64,000 nt of DNA from Onthophagus taurus. Lineage: Eukaryota > Arthropoda > Insecta > Coleoptera > Scarabaeidae. The notes under the pieces were generated by a model. The model saw only the letters and a list, made by a program, of their open reading frames with translations, made no database searches and was not told the DNA's origin. Positions 1-12,337 of the stretch are shown here, in pieces; position 1 is the stretch's first letter; every line of letters begins with the position of its first letter. A program made the position numbers and the translations under genes. The DNA is taken from NCBI RefSeq assembly GCF_036711975.1, contig NC_091968.1, positions 29,497,001-29,561,000 on the forward strand, given 5' to 3'.

Positions 1-1600
1 CCTTAGGAAACAAATAAGAGAGAACAAAAATTTTATTATCTAGAACCTTGCTTCACACTTTATCTAAGCTTAGAACTGCTTCAAAACTACTTTTGAGGCG
101 TGTTCAAAAGCCAATGGATCAATGAAACATCAACAATGATAATAAAACAAAATAAACCAAAACACTTAGAATAACTTAAATTTTTGGCAAAAATAACTCA
201 CTAATGTGCGAAATGCCTACCATAAACCTCTATGTATTTATTTAATCTAGTTTCGACGAAAAAAAAGCGCTGCTTAAGTCTCGGTCCTAGACACGTTTCT
301 ACTGGTATTTAGTGTTTTGTCATATTTTCCCTAGATATTGGTTTTTCCTGAAAAGTCAGATCGTTTAGTCTACCTAATAGATAAAGGGGTGAAAGCAATG
401 TGGGTTTTGCTCGAACCAAGAATGCATATTATGCAAGTTTACATCAGCTTGTGGACAGATGCTTCATGCATCCATAGCATTTGTGATAAAAGGTTTGGAT
501 TTGCCAAATCATATTTAAAAGTCAATGGTAATAGTTCAGTCTGTTATCATAATCGGTATCTGTTAAGGCCTGATGTAAAACAACGTGGTGGAGATATTAT
601 TCTCTTGAGAAATCTTGTGGACAACTGTTTTCGGAGTTCCCAGATTATGTGGGATCACATTGCACGCCAATGTGATTTACGAATTCATAGAGATGTCTGA
701 ATGGGCTACACGTTGCCAGTTTTCCGTAATCGCTAAGTCAATCTTAAAAACACTTCTAGAGAAAAATGTCTTTCTTTGTCGTAATTGCATTGCACATTTT
801 TGCCATGCAGTTGCATCGTATTCAAAACATTGAAAATAAATCATCATACGCTCTATCATACGCTTCTGCGTTAGTAAATGACATGTTTACAGTTACCATG
901 GTTATGTGATTTGTTTTTGTCGATAAGGTAACTGGATCCGATTGATAGCACTCGAGTTTTTAACATTTTCTTCTATAATTCGAAATATCGGGTGGCGATA
1001 TCGGGTGGCGATATCGAGATGCGGTTTTCACTAAAATTTAGCAAATTTTAAGGTGACTAAGGGTCTGTGAAGTAAATAGTATCGTTCCATTTAACTTTTC
1101 TTCAAAAATCACAAAAATATGTAATCGCTGCAGATAACGTCCTCTAGCTCATTTGTTTTAAAGCAGACGGAAGAAGACATTTCTTACTGAAAATATCATT
1201 AAAAAGAGCATAAAATACTCTTTCAAACAACACCGAAAACATTCAAATCGGTTGAATGGTCCAGGAGATATTAAAATGTAAACATTTGAAAACGCATTGG
1301 CCTCCCCCTCCCTTATTATGACAGATATGAGAAATATTGCAAAACAAAAGCGATGCGGTATTATCCAAGCTATTAAATGATGTTGTCAAAATTATAGCTC
1401 ATCGTCTAAATTTTTGAGATAGCGGGTACTTTATGTTGCTCAATGGCAGTTACGCCCCCTAGCGGTCGAATTACGAACTTCAAAATAATTTCCAGCTATT
1501 TCTCTTGGTCACTTTGCTTATAAGGATTTTTTTCCCAAACTTCTAGGCCTTAACGTTCTAGAGATACAGCCGCTCCGTACGCTTAACGGGACAACCTGTA
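1..1600. other. Gene-poor flank with an unassigned ORF remnant
   Basis: I see no supported gene here. Two overlapping open frames on the plus strand (338-700 and 615-833) look like a frame-shifted coding remnant, but I cannot match them to a family. The last bases before 1600 end in CGGGACAACCTGTA, which resembles the terminus of a TA-targeting DNA transposon abutting the fold-back element that begins at 1601. A short triplicated gcgatatcg-type motif lies near 990-1015. Confidence 0.3.
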
Positions 1601-3505
1601 CAGGGTGTCTCAGCGAGACCGGTCATTAGACGTTTCTGGGGTTCTGGCGAAAATAAAAATTTGAGAATTCAGACTTAAGTATTATCAATTACGATCTCTT
1701 CGTCTAAAATATTTTCAGATTTCTTGCACTTCCGGTTATACCGGAAGTCGCCACCAACTTTATTTTTTTAAATGGAACACCCTGTATATTTTTACATATT
1801 TGGATTTGTTTGTTTTCAAGGTTTATAAATAACTTTACTTTTTGCAATTTGATTCGGTCCTTCTCGAGTTATTCGAATTTTTCTAGAAAAATCTGCTGCA
1901 GCAGACATTTGTTCAAAAAATCAGAAAACACTCAATTTTTGGGATATCAATTTAGGATTGAGAACATGCTTAAGCAACATGATGGTGTATGTTTTGGTGC
2001 CGAGAACTGCGGTCTAGAACGTTTGATCACTTTACTATGGCACCTTAACTTTTCAAAATTTGGAAGTACCATAACTTCATTTTTTTAAATGGCACCCCCC
2101 TTATTTTATTTTTTAGTCGTCTTCAGTGTCTCATTCTACATCTTTTATATCCCATATGGCCCATACCTAATATTAATAGTTTGAGAAATAATTGGGGTTT
2201 TTTGAAAAATGCACACATATCATATGGATATTTAGCCTAGTGTGCCATGAAAAACAAGCCTTCTCAATGAGTTCTTGTTAAAGACTCACTTGTTTACGTC
2301 ACTTGATGCATGTGAGCTAATAATTATCTGTTATGTCCCTTAATATTAGTACTGAAACGAGTTAAAATCGATAATAATAACGAAAGTAATATTTACACAA
2401 ATCAAGAAATTCTTAATTTATTTTTTTTGCATGAAAATCGCGACAAAGTTCGTAGTATGATTCCCAGATCTTCTTTGGCAGCTCGAATTGAGGTGTTGGG
2501 ACTGGGCTCGAAATAAGCCAAAGTATTCACCTCTTCCGTTGCATTATCTACTACATTTTTTGGTCAGTTTAACACGTGATTAATTCGTCCAAAATGCAAA
2601 AAATTTGCTTCTATTCCTCTAAATTTACCTTTTGTCATCGGAGATAAATGTGGATAATTTTCATTAAACATTCTGCAAGTTCTACTAAGAACTTTGTCGC
2701 ACTTTTCGTGCACAAAAAATAAATTATGGATTTCTTCATTTGTATAAACATTATTTACGTTATTAATATCCATTTTAACTGGTTTTAGACTCACAAGCAT
2801 CAAACAACCTAAATTAGACTTTGACGTTTGTCAATAAGTCATTAAACATTTGTTTTCCATGGCACACTAGGTTAATATCCATATGATATGTGAGCATTTT
2901 TCAAAAAACCCTAATTATTTCTCAAACTATTAATGTTAGGCATAGGACATATGGAATATAAAAGATGTAAAATGAGACGCCGAAGACGACTAAGTAATAA
3001 AATATGGGGGGTGCCATTTAAAAAAATGAAGTTATGGTGCTTCCAAATTTCGAAAAGTTAACGTGCCATAGTAAAGTGACCAAACGTTCTAGACAGCCGT
3101 TCTCGGCACCAAAACATACTCCATCATGTTGTTTAAGCATGTTCTGAATCCTAAATTGATATCTCAAAAATTGAGTGTTCTCTGATTTTTTGAACAAATG
3201 TCCGCTGGAGCAAATTTTTCTAGAAAAATTCGAATAACTCGAGAATTGCTGGTTCAAATTGCAAAAAGTAAAGTTGTTTATAAACCTTCAAAACAGGCAA
3301 ATCCAAATATGTAAAAATATACAGGGTGTTCCATTTAAAAAAATAAAGTAGGTGGCGACTTCCGATATAACCGGAAGTGTTAGAAATCTGAAAATATTTT
3401 AGATGAAGAGAACGTAATTGATAATACTTAGGTCTGCATTTTCAAATTTTTTGTTTGGCCAGAACCCCAGAAACGTCTAATGACCGGTCTCGCTGAGACA
3501 CCCTG
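1601..3505. mobile_element. Fold-back DNA transposon, copy 1 (long inverted arms, TA target)
   Basis: The element starts with CAGGGTGTCTCAGCG and ends with its complement CGCTGAGACACCCTG, flanked by TA on both sides (1599-1600 and 3506-3507). The inverted arms are very long, about 700-850 bp each, and leave only a short centre. Both arms carry a relic of the same transposase N-terminus in opposite directions. The plus-strand relic is near 2380-2510 (YTNQEILNLFF). The minus-strand relic is 2564-2803 (YTNEEIHNLFF). This start resembles the DUF4817 helix-turn-helix region of insect Tc1/mariner-like transposases. No catalytic domain is present, so the element is non-autonomous. Confidence 0.85.
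2564..2803 (-). pseudogene. Transposase N-terminal fragment (DUF4817-like)
   Basis: This 79-codon open frame lies in the right arm of the fold-back element. The stretch YTNEEIHNLFFVHEKCDK followed by a Pro/Arg-rich turn looks like the DUF4817 DNA-binding start of insect Tc1/mariner-like transposases; the fuller transposase relic at 30034-31119 has an equivalent segment. The DDE catalytic part is missing. It is probably not expressed as a functional protein. The mirror copy in the left arm is broken by stops. Confidence 0.55.
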
Positions 3506-3509
3506 TATT

Positions 3510-4085
3510 TTTTAAGCAATAAAACTACTACCTCGGCAAGACAGTTGCCTCGGCTTCTTAATAACGCTGTATTAAAATGTTATATCTGTCTTTAAGCACT
3601 AAAACTACTACCTCGGCAGCCCAGCGGCCTCGGCATCTTAATGATACTGTATTAAAAGTTTTAACATTTGTTTTTTAAGTACTTGAACTACTACCTCGGC
3701 AACATAGCTGCCTCGGCTACTTAATAACGCGGTATTATAATGTTTTAATATATTTTTTAAGCAACAAAACTACTAGCTCGGTAACACAGTTGCCTCGGCT
3801 TCTTAATAACACTGTATTAAAATGTTATATCTACTTTTTAAGCACTAAATCCACTACCTCGGCAGCCCAGCTGCCTCGGCATCTTAATGGTGCTGTATTG
3901 AAATGTTTTAATATTTGCTTTTTAATTATTGGAACTACTACCTCGGCAACATAGTTGCCTCGGCTTCTTAATAACACTGTATTAAAATGTTATATCTGTT
4001 TTTTTAAGCACTAAACCCACTACCTCGGCAGCCCAGCTGCCTCGGCATCTTAATAATGCTGTATTAAAATGTTTTAATATTTGTA
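3510..4085. repeat. Tandem repeat, about 82 bp x 7, CTCGG/CCTCGG hairpins
   Basis: CTACCTCGGC-like starts lie at 3528, 3608, 3691, 3773, 3854, 3938 and 4020, so the period is 80-84 bp. Each unit has CTACCTCGGC, a short spacer, then TGCCTCGGC, followed by TTAATAAC, a GTATTAAAATGTT stretch and TTTTTAAGCA. Units alternate between two subtypes (spacer ACAGTTG or ATAGTTG against CCCAGCTG), which suggests a 164-bp dimer. The cctcggc core also occurs in the large satellite at 5771-13145. Confidence 0.85.
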
Positions 4086-4183
4086 CATAATGCAATCAAC
4101 GTTTTAATGACTTTTTCTACACTTCTGCACACTACACTTGTACCTTGACGTTTAAAGAAGAACTTTTAATATTTTAAACTTAC

Positions 4184-4302
4184 ATCGCTGACATCTCCGA
4201 CGTCCAAGTTTTTAGTGTCTTGGACCGGACCGTTCGCGTCCGCTGACGGTCCGGTCACCGGAGTCCAAGGGGAACTAATCGTGCTTGGTGATACAACGCT
4301 AC
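4184..4302 (-). CDS. Internal exon of an unidentified minus-strand gene
   Basis: On the minus strand a polypyrimidine acceptor (TTTTTGTTTCAG) opens a 119-bp GC-rich block that ends in a strong donor (GAT then GTAAGT). One frame stays open throughout, with 2 bases plus 39 codons, ending in phase 0. It encodes a Ser/Pro/Thr-rich start (SVVSPSTISSPWTPVTGP) and an acidic end (NLDVGDVSD). The codon pattern and base composition stand out from the AT-rich surroundings. I do not recognise the protein, which could be a disordered part of a regulator. Flanking exons were not found; they may lie below position 1 or far upstream, possibly near the donor at 26040. Confidence 0.5.
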
Positions 4303-5504
4303 CTGAAACAAAAATTAATCATTAACGAAACGGTTTTTTTTTATTTAGTGAAAAGAAGACAAAAAAGTTTAAATGAGTAATCGAACGGTGTAATTGTTCA
4401 TTTTGTAATGACGGGACGTGTAAATTTAAGACTATAATCGTCGATATTGCCCCCGTAAGGTCATAAATTTCCTAAGGCACCTCCCGGAAATATTAACGCC
4501 GACGACGCCCCACGCTATGATAAAGCGCCGCTATACGGCAAACATGATCTATGACCGGACGGTTATTAAAGCGGACCTATTGTCCTTTTCCCTTGTCCAA
4601 AAGACCCTCGTCCGCAATCCTTAAACGTTTCATCATGTGTAAAATTCAACTAACTTGGAACTACATACTTCCTTTTAAAAGAAACTTCAGTATCAACCAA
4701 GCACAAAATAATCAGTTTTACTTTTTACGAGACAATATATTTTTTGATGTTTCTCTATTTTGGTTTTTCCAACTATGAGACTCCGCCATCTGTAAATTTA
4801 CCCCATAATGATGGCCGGAGTGAGGAATGCACCGCAATATCGCGTAGCGCGCCCCATTACGGAAATGTGGGTATATAGTCCAGCGGTGAAAGGACCTCGA
4901 TCCCCCGACCATATACGCGTCTCGCCATCTACCCCCTAAACCCCCTAACAGTTAGAATCTACGAGGACGAATCTGCATATTATTTGCATTTCTCGCGACG
5001 GCTACAAGGACAAATTCTTTTTCGTTCCATAAGAATTTCATTTTTCCATCTTATATGTACAGTATCAATAAAAAGTAATTACAAAAAAATCTATTGATTG
5101 CAAAACAATTAAAACCTTCTCCACAAAACATCTGTCGACATGTGTTCAATAGATCAAGATTGTACAAATATAAAATTAATAGGTACTTAATACGTGTATA
5201 TACGTATATCTATATTTTATAATAGGAAGAAATTATTTTCAAAAATAAATCGAATTAATTCTTAGATGTTAAATTTAAATGCGTTTGATAACGTCTCTCA
5301 AATCACCTTAGTTACGCTTGGAGTAAGTGATGACGTCACATTCTAGCGGGAAATCAACTTGTTTAAATTAAATACAGCGAAATTCCCCTAATTCGAACTT
5401 CTATATTTCGAATTATTGTTTAAGTCAAATAATTTTCGATTTTTTTGTAACTCGAACTGCACTACTACAGAATTGTTGAATAGTGCTGGTTCAAGTTATG
5501 ATTG
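4303..5504. other. Non-coding stretch with moderately GC-rich blocks
   Basis: No gene is supported. Blocks at about 4440-4640 and 4790-4980 are richer in GC and CpG than the surroundings and could be conserved non-coding DNA near the 4184-4302 exon. The short open frames here (4551-4778 plus, 4718-4912 minus) lack splice sites or recognisable content. From 5000 the sequence becomes plain AT-rich DNA. Confidence 0.4.
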
Positions 5505-5770
5505 TATGTAGTAATCTAGTACTGAATAACAATTAGAACTAACACTAGTTCTAGTTTTACACTAGCACTATTGCTATGTAAAATTAACGCTATACTTAGA
5601 ACTAGAAACATTTAGGTTTATTCGTACGTCTCTTTTAAGACGGCTAAACTCAATTGATTCTAGTTCTTGGTCTAGCGCTGCTTAACAATTAAAACTAGAA
5701 CTAACACAAGACCTAGAACTAGAATTATTCGGGTTTAGCCGTCTTGAGAAACGTGCGGCTAACCCCGAAC
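5505..5770. repeat. Palindromic TCTAGTTCTAGGTC repeat family, copy 1
   Basis: This holds repeated ACTAGAACTAACAC / GTTAGTTCTAGT half-motifs and a hairpin of the type GGGTTTAGCCGTCTTGAGA...CGTGCGGCTAA. The same family recurs near 23.7-24.5, 34.2-34.5, 48.7-48.85, 49.7-49.8 and 50.0-50.1 kb. It abuts the first, degenerate unit of the 176-bp satellite. Confidence 0.7.
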
Positions 5771-8316
5771 CAACCTCGGCAAAGTGAGGTAAATGTTTTC
5801 TTATAGAAGACTTTGTATCATTACAAAAATGTACAAAGAACGAATTCGTTTCAAATCGCCGAGGTCGCTTGCGGGCGAGGCGCTAGTTTTGATAAATCAT
5901 CACGAAATAGTCAGCTCCAGAAAGTTCTACTGCCTCGCCCGCAAGCGACCTCGGCAGAATGAGGTTAAATGTTATCTTATAGGAAACTTTATATCTTTAT
6001 AGAGATATAAAAGGAACGATTTCGCCTCAAATCGCCGAGGTCGCTTGCGGGCGAGGCGCTACTTTTGATAAATCATCACGTAATAGTCAGCTCCAAAAAG
6101 TTCTACTGCCTCGTCCGCAAGCGACCTCGGCAGAGTGAGGTTAAATATTTTCTTATAGAAAACTTTATATCTTTATAAAGATATAAAAGAAACGATTTCG
6201 TCTCAAATCGCCGAGGTCGCTTGCGGGCGAGGCGCTAGTTTTGATATATCATCACGAAATAGTCAGCTCTAGAAAGTTCTACTGCCTCGCCCGCAAGCGA
6301 CCTCGGCAGAATGAGGTTAACTGTTATCTTATAGGAAACTTTATATCTTTATAAAGATATAACAGGAACGATTTCGCCTCAAATCGCCGAGATCGCTTGC
6401 GGGCGAGGCGCTACTTTTGATAAATCATCACGTAATAGTCAGCTCCAAAAAGTTCTACTGCCTCGCCCGCAAGCGACCTCGGCAGAGTGAGGTTAAATAT
6501 TTTCTTATAGAAAACTTTATATCTTTATAAAGATATAAAAGGAACGATTTCATCTCAAATTGCCGAGGTCGCTTGCGGGCGAGGCGCTACTTTTGATAAA
6601 TCATCACGTAATAGTCAGCTCCAAAAAGTTCTACTGCCTCGTCCGCAAGCGACCTCGGCAGAGTGAGGTTAAATATTTTCTTATAGAAAACTTTATATCT
6701 TTATAAAGATATAAAAGGAACGATTTCATCTCAAATTGCCGAGGTCGCTTGCGGGCGAGGCGCTACTTTTGATAAATCATCACGTAATAGTCAGCTCCAA
6801 AAAGTTCTACTGCCTCGTCCGCAAGCGACCTCGGCAGAGTGAGGTTAAATATTTTCTTATAGAAAACTTTATATCTTTATAAAGATATAAAAGAAACGAT
6901 TTCGTCTCAAATCGCCGAGGTCGCTTGCGGGCGAGGCGCTAGTTTTGATATATCATCACGAAATAGTCAGCTCTAGAAAGTTCTACTGCCTCGCCCGCAA
7001 GCGACCTCGGCAGAATGAGGTTAACTGTTATCTTATAGGAAACTTTATATCTTTATAAAGATATAACAGGAACGATTTCGCCTCAAATCGCCGAGATCGC
7101 TTGCGGGCGAGGCGCTACTTTTGATAAATCATCACGTAATAGTCAGCTCCAAAAAGTTCTACTGCCTCGCCCGCAAGCGACCTCGGCAGAGTGAGGTTAA
7201 ATATTTTCTTATAGAAAACTTTATATCTTTATAAAGATATAAAAGGAACGATTTCATCTCAAATTGCCGAGGTCGCTTGCGGGCGAGGCGCTACTTTTGA
7301 TAAATCATCACGTAATAGTCAGCTCCAAAAAGTTCTACTGCCTCGTCCGCAAGCGACCTCGGCAGAGTGAGGTTAAATATTTTCTTATAGAAAACTTTAT
7401 ATCTTTATAAAGATATAAAAGGAACGATTTCATCTCAAATTGCCGAGGTCGCTTGCGGGCGAGGCGCTACTTTTGATAAATCATCACGTAATAGTCAGCT
7501 CCAAAAAGTTCTACTGCCTCGTCCGCAAGCGACCTCGGCAGAGTGAGGTTAAATATTTTCTTATAGAAAACTTTATATCTTTATAAAGATATAAAAGAAA
7601 CGATTTCGTCTCAAATCGCCGAGGTCGCTTGCGGGCGAGGCGCTAGTTTTGATATATCATCACGAAATAGTCAGCTCTAGAAAGTTCTACTGCCTCGCCC
7701 GCAAGCGACCTCGGCAGAATGAGGTTAACTGTTATCTTATAGGAAACTTTATATCTTTATAAAGATATAACAGGAACGATTTCGCCTCAAATCGCCGAGA
7801 TCGCTTGCGGGCGAGGCGCTACTTTTGATAAATCATCACGTAATAGTCAGCTCCAAAAAGTTCTACTGCCTCGCCCGCAAGCGACCTCGGCAGAGTGAGG
7901 TTAAATATTTTCTTATAGAAAACTTTATATCTTTATAAAGATATAAAAGGAACGATTTCATCTCAAATTGCCGAGGTCGCTTGCGGGCGAGGCGCTACTT
8001 TTGATAAATCATCACGTAATAGTCAGCTCCAAAAAGTTCTACTGCCTCGTCCGCAAGCGACCTCGGCAGAGTGAGGTTAAATATTTTCTTATAGAAAACT
8101 TTATATCTTTATAAAGATATAAAAGGAACGATTTCATCTCAAATTGCCGAGGTCGCTTGCGGGCGAGGCGCTACTTTTGATAAATCATCACGTAATAGTC
8201 AGCTCCAAAAAGTTCTACTGCCTCGTCCGCAAGCGACCTCGGCAGAGTGAGGTTAAATATTTTCTTATAGAAAACTTTATATCTTTATAAAGATATAAAA
8301 GGAACGATTTCATCTC

Positions 8317-9351
8317 AAATTGCCGAGGTCGCTTGCGGGCGAGGCGCTGCTCTTGATAAATCATCACGCAATAGTCAGCTCCAAAAAGTTCTACTGCCTC
8401 GTCCGCAAGCGACCTTGGCAGAATGAGGTTAAATGTTTTTTAAGGAAAACTTTATATCTTTATAAAGATATAAAAGGAACGATTTCGTCTCAAATCGCCG
8501 AGGTCGCTTGCGGGCGAGGCGCTACTTTTGATAAATCATCACGAAATAGTCAGCTCTAGGAAGTTCTACTGCCTCGCTCGCAAGCGACCTCGGCAGAGTG
8601 AGGTTAAATATTTTCTTATAGAAAACTTTATATCTTTATAAAGATATAAAAGGAACGGTTTCATCTCAAATCGCCGAGGTCGCTTGCGGGCGAGGCGCTA
8701 GTTTTGATAAATCATCACGAAATAGTCAGATCTAGGAAGTTCTACTGCCTCGCCCGCAAGCGACCTCGGCAGAATGAGGTTAAATGTTATCTTATAGGAA
8801 ACTTTATATCTTTATAGAGATATAAAACGATTTCGCCTCAAATCCCCGAGGTCGCTTGCGGGCGAGGCGCTGCTTTTGATAAATCATCACGAAATAGTCA
8901 GCTCTAGAAAGTTCTACTGCCTCGCCCGCAAGCGACCTTGGCAGAATGAGGTTAAATGTTTTTTAAGGAAAACTTTATATCTTTATAAAGATATAAAAGG
9001 AACGATTTCGTCTCAAATCGCCGAGGTCGCTTGCGGGCGAGGCGCTACTTTTGATAAATCATCACGAAACAGTCAGCTCCAAAAAGTTCTACTGCCTCGC
9101 CCGCAAACGACCTCGGCAGAGTGAGGTTAAATATTTTCTTATAGAAAACTTTATATCTTTATAAAAATATAAAAGGAACGATTTCATCTCAAATTGCCGA
9201 GGTCGCTTGCGGGCGAGGCGCTGTTTTTGATAAATCATCACGCAATAGTCAGCTCCAAAAAGTTCTACTGCCTCGTCCGCAAGCGACCTCGGCAGAGTGA
9301 GGTTAAATATTTTCTTATAGAAAACTTTATATCTTTATAAAGATATAAAAG
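8317..9351. repeat. Higher-order satellite block, copy A (duplicated at 11303-12337)
   Basis: This block of about six variant units, including the rare GCTGCTCTTG and GCTGTTTTTG variants and the short unit ATATAAAACGATT, recurs at 11303-12337 with an offset of 2986 bp (17 units of about 175.6 bp). Predicted frames inside the two copies are identical, so the copies are recent or the assembly is duplicated. The copies part just after 9351/12337, where copy A continues with AAAAGAAACGATTTCG and copy B with a GAGATCGC variant. Confidence 0.85.
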
Positions 9352-11302
9352 AAACGATTTCGTCTCAAATCGCCGAGGTCGCTTGCGGGCGAGGCGCTAG
9401 TTTTGATATATCATCACGAAATAGTCAGCTCTAGAAAGTTCTACTGCCTCGCCCGCAAGCGACCTCGGCAGAATGAGGTTAACTGTTATCTTATAGGAAA
9501 CTTTATATCTTTATAAAGATATAACAGGAACGATTTCGCCTCAAATCGCCGAGATCGCTTGCGGGCGAGGCGCTACTTTTGATAAATCATCACGTAATAG
9601 TCAGCTCCAAAAAGTTCTACTGCCTCGCCCGCAAGCGACCTCGGCAGAGTGAGGTTAAATATTTTCTTATAGAAAACTTTATATCTTTATAAAGATATAA
9701 AAGGAACGATTTCATCTCAAATTGCCGAGGTCGCTTGCGGGCGAGGCGCTACTTTTGATAAATCATCACGTAATAGTCAGCTCCAAAAAGTTCTACTGCC
9801 TCGTCCGCAAGCGACCTCGGCAGAGTGAGGTTAAATATTTTCTTATAGAAAACTTTATATCTTTATAAAGATATAAAAGGAACGATTTCATCTCAAATTG
9901 CCGAGGTCGCTTGCGGGCGAGGCGCTACTTTTGATAAATCATCACGTAATAGTCAGCTCCAAAAAGTTCTACTGCCTCGTCCGCAAGCGACCTCGGCAGA
10001 GTGAGGTTAAATATTTTCTTATAGAAAACTTTATATCTTTATAAAGATATAAAAGGAACGATTTCATCTCAAATTGCCGAGGTCGCTTGCGGGCGAGGCG
10101 CTACTTTTGATAAATCATCACGTAATAGTCAGCTCCAAAAAGTTCTACTGCCTCGTCCGCAAGCGACCTCGGCAGAGTGAGGTTAAATATTTTCTTATAG
10201 AAAACTTTATATCTTTATAAAGATATAAAAGAAACGATTTCGTCTCAAATCGCCGAGGTCGCTTGCGGGCGAGGCGCTAGTTTTGATATATCATCACGAA
10301 ATAGTCAGCTCTAGAAAGTTCTACTGCCTCGCCCGCAAGCGACCTCGGCAGAATGAGGTTAACTGTTATCTTATAGGAAACTTTATATCTTTATAAAGAT
10401 ATAACAGGAACGATTTCGCCTCAAATCGCCGAGATCGCTTGCGGGCGAGGCGCTACTTTTGATAAATCATCACGTAATAGTCAGCTCCAAAAAGTTCTAC
10501 TGCCTCGCCCGCAAGCGACCTCGGCAGAGTGAGGTTAAATATTTTCTTATAGAAAACTTTATATCTTTATAAAGATATAAAAGGAACGATTTCATCTCAA
10601 ATTGCCGAGGTCGCTTGCGGGCGAGGCGCTACTTTTGATAAATCATCACGTAATAGTCAGCTCCAAAAAGTTCTACTGCCTCGTCCGCAAGCGACCTCGG
10701 CAGAGTGAGGTTAAATATTTTCTTATAGAAAACTTTATATCTTTATAAAGATATAAAAGGAACGATTTCATCTCAAATTGCCGAGGTCGCTTGCGGGCGA
10801 GGCGCTACTTTTGATAAATCATCACGTAATAGTCAGCTCCAAAAAGTTCTACTGCCTCGTCCGCAAGCGACCTCGGCAGAGTGAGGTTAAATATTTTCTT
10901 ATAGAAAACTTTATATCTTTATAAAGATATAAAAGGAACGATTTCATCTCAAATTGCCGAGGTCGCTTGCGGGCGAGGCGCTACTTTTGATAAATCATCA
11001 CGTAATAGTCAGCTCCAAAAAGTTCTACTGCCTCGTCCGCAAGCGACCTCGGCAGAGTGAGGTTAAATATTTTCTTATAGAAAACTTTATATCTTTATAA
11101 AGATATAAAAGGAACGATTTCATCTCAAATTGCCGAGGTCGCTTGCGGGCGAGGCGCTACTTTTGATAAATCATCACGTAATAGTCAGCTCCAAAAAGTT
11201 CTACTGCCTCGTCCGCAAGCGACCTCGGCAGAGTGAGGTTAAATATTTTCTTATAGAAAACTTTATATCTTTATAAAGATATAAAAGGAACGATTTCATC
11301 TC

Positions 11303-12337
11303 AAATTGCCGAGGTCGCTTGCGGGCGAGGCGCTGCTCTTGATAAATCATCACGCAATAGTCAGCTCCAAAAAGTTCTACTGCCTCGTCCGCAAGCGACC
11401 TTGGCAGAATGAGGTTAAATGTTTTTTAAGGAAAACTTTATATCTTTATAAAGATATAAAAGGAACGATTTCGTCTCAAATCGCCGAGGTCGCTTGCGGG
11501 CGAGGCGCTACTTTTGATAAATCATCACGAAATAGTCAGCTCTAGGAAGTTCTACTGCCTCGCTCGCAAGCGACCTCGGCAGAGTGAGGTTAAATATTTT
11601 CTTATAGAAAACTTTATATCTTTATAAAGATATAAAAGGAACGGTTTCATCTCAAATCGCCGAGGTCGCTTGCGGGCGAGGCGCTAGTTTTGATAAATCA
11701 TCACGAAATAGTCAGATCTAGGAAGTTCTACTGCCTCGCCCGCAAGCGACCTCGGCAGAATGAGGTTAAATGTTATCTTATAGGAAACTTTATATCTTTA
11801 TAGAGATATAAAACGATTTCGCCTCAAATCCCCGAGGTCGCTTGCGGGCGAGGCGCTGCTTTTGATAAATCATCACGAAATAGTCAGCTCTAGAAAGTTC
11901 TACTGCCTCGCCCGCAAGCGACCTTGGCAGAATGAGGTTAAATGTTTTTTAAGGAAAACTTTATATCTTTATAAAGATATAAAAGGAACGATTTCGTCTC
12001 AAATCGCCGAGGTCGCTTGCGGGCGAGGCGCTACTTTTGATAAATCATCACGAAACAGTCAGCTCCAAAAAGTTCTACTGCCTCGCCCGCAAACGACCTC
12101 GGCAGAGTGAGGTTAAATATTTTCTTATAGAAAACTTTATATCTTTATAAAAATATAAAAGGAACGATTTCATCTCAAATTGCCGAGGTCGCTTGCGGGC
12201 GAGGCGCTGTTTTTGATAAATCATCACGCAATAGTCAGCTCCAAAAAGTTCTACTGCCTCGTCCGCAAGCGACCTCGGCAGAGTGAGGTTAAATATTTTC
12301 TTATAGAAAACTTTATATCTTTATAAAGATATAAAAG
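11303..12337. repeat. Higher-order satellite block, copy B
   Basis: This is the second copy of the 8317-9351 block, with the same unit order and the same rare variants, 2986 bp downstream. See copy A for the markers. Confidence 0.85.

Noticed and set aside
8320..9124. Repeated 79-82 codon open frames in the satellite (also at 11306-12110)
   Set aside because: They follow the 176-bp period, begin and end at unit positions, and repeat by duplication of DNA. No sign of selection on protein.
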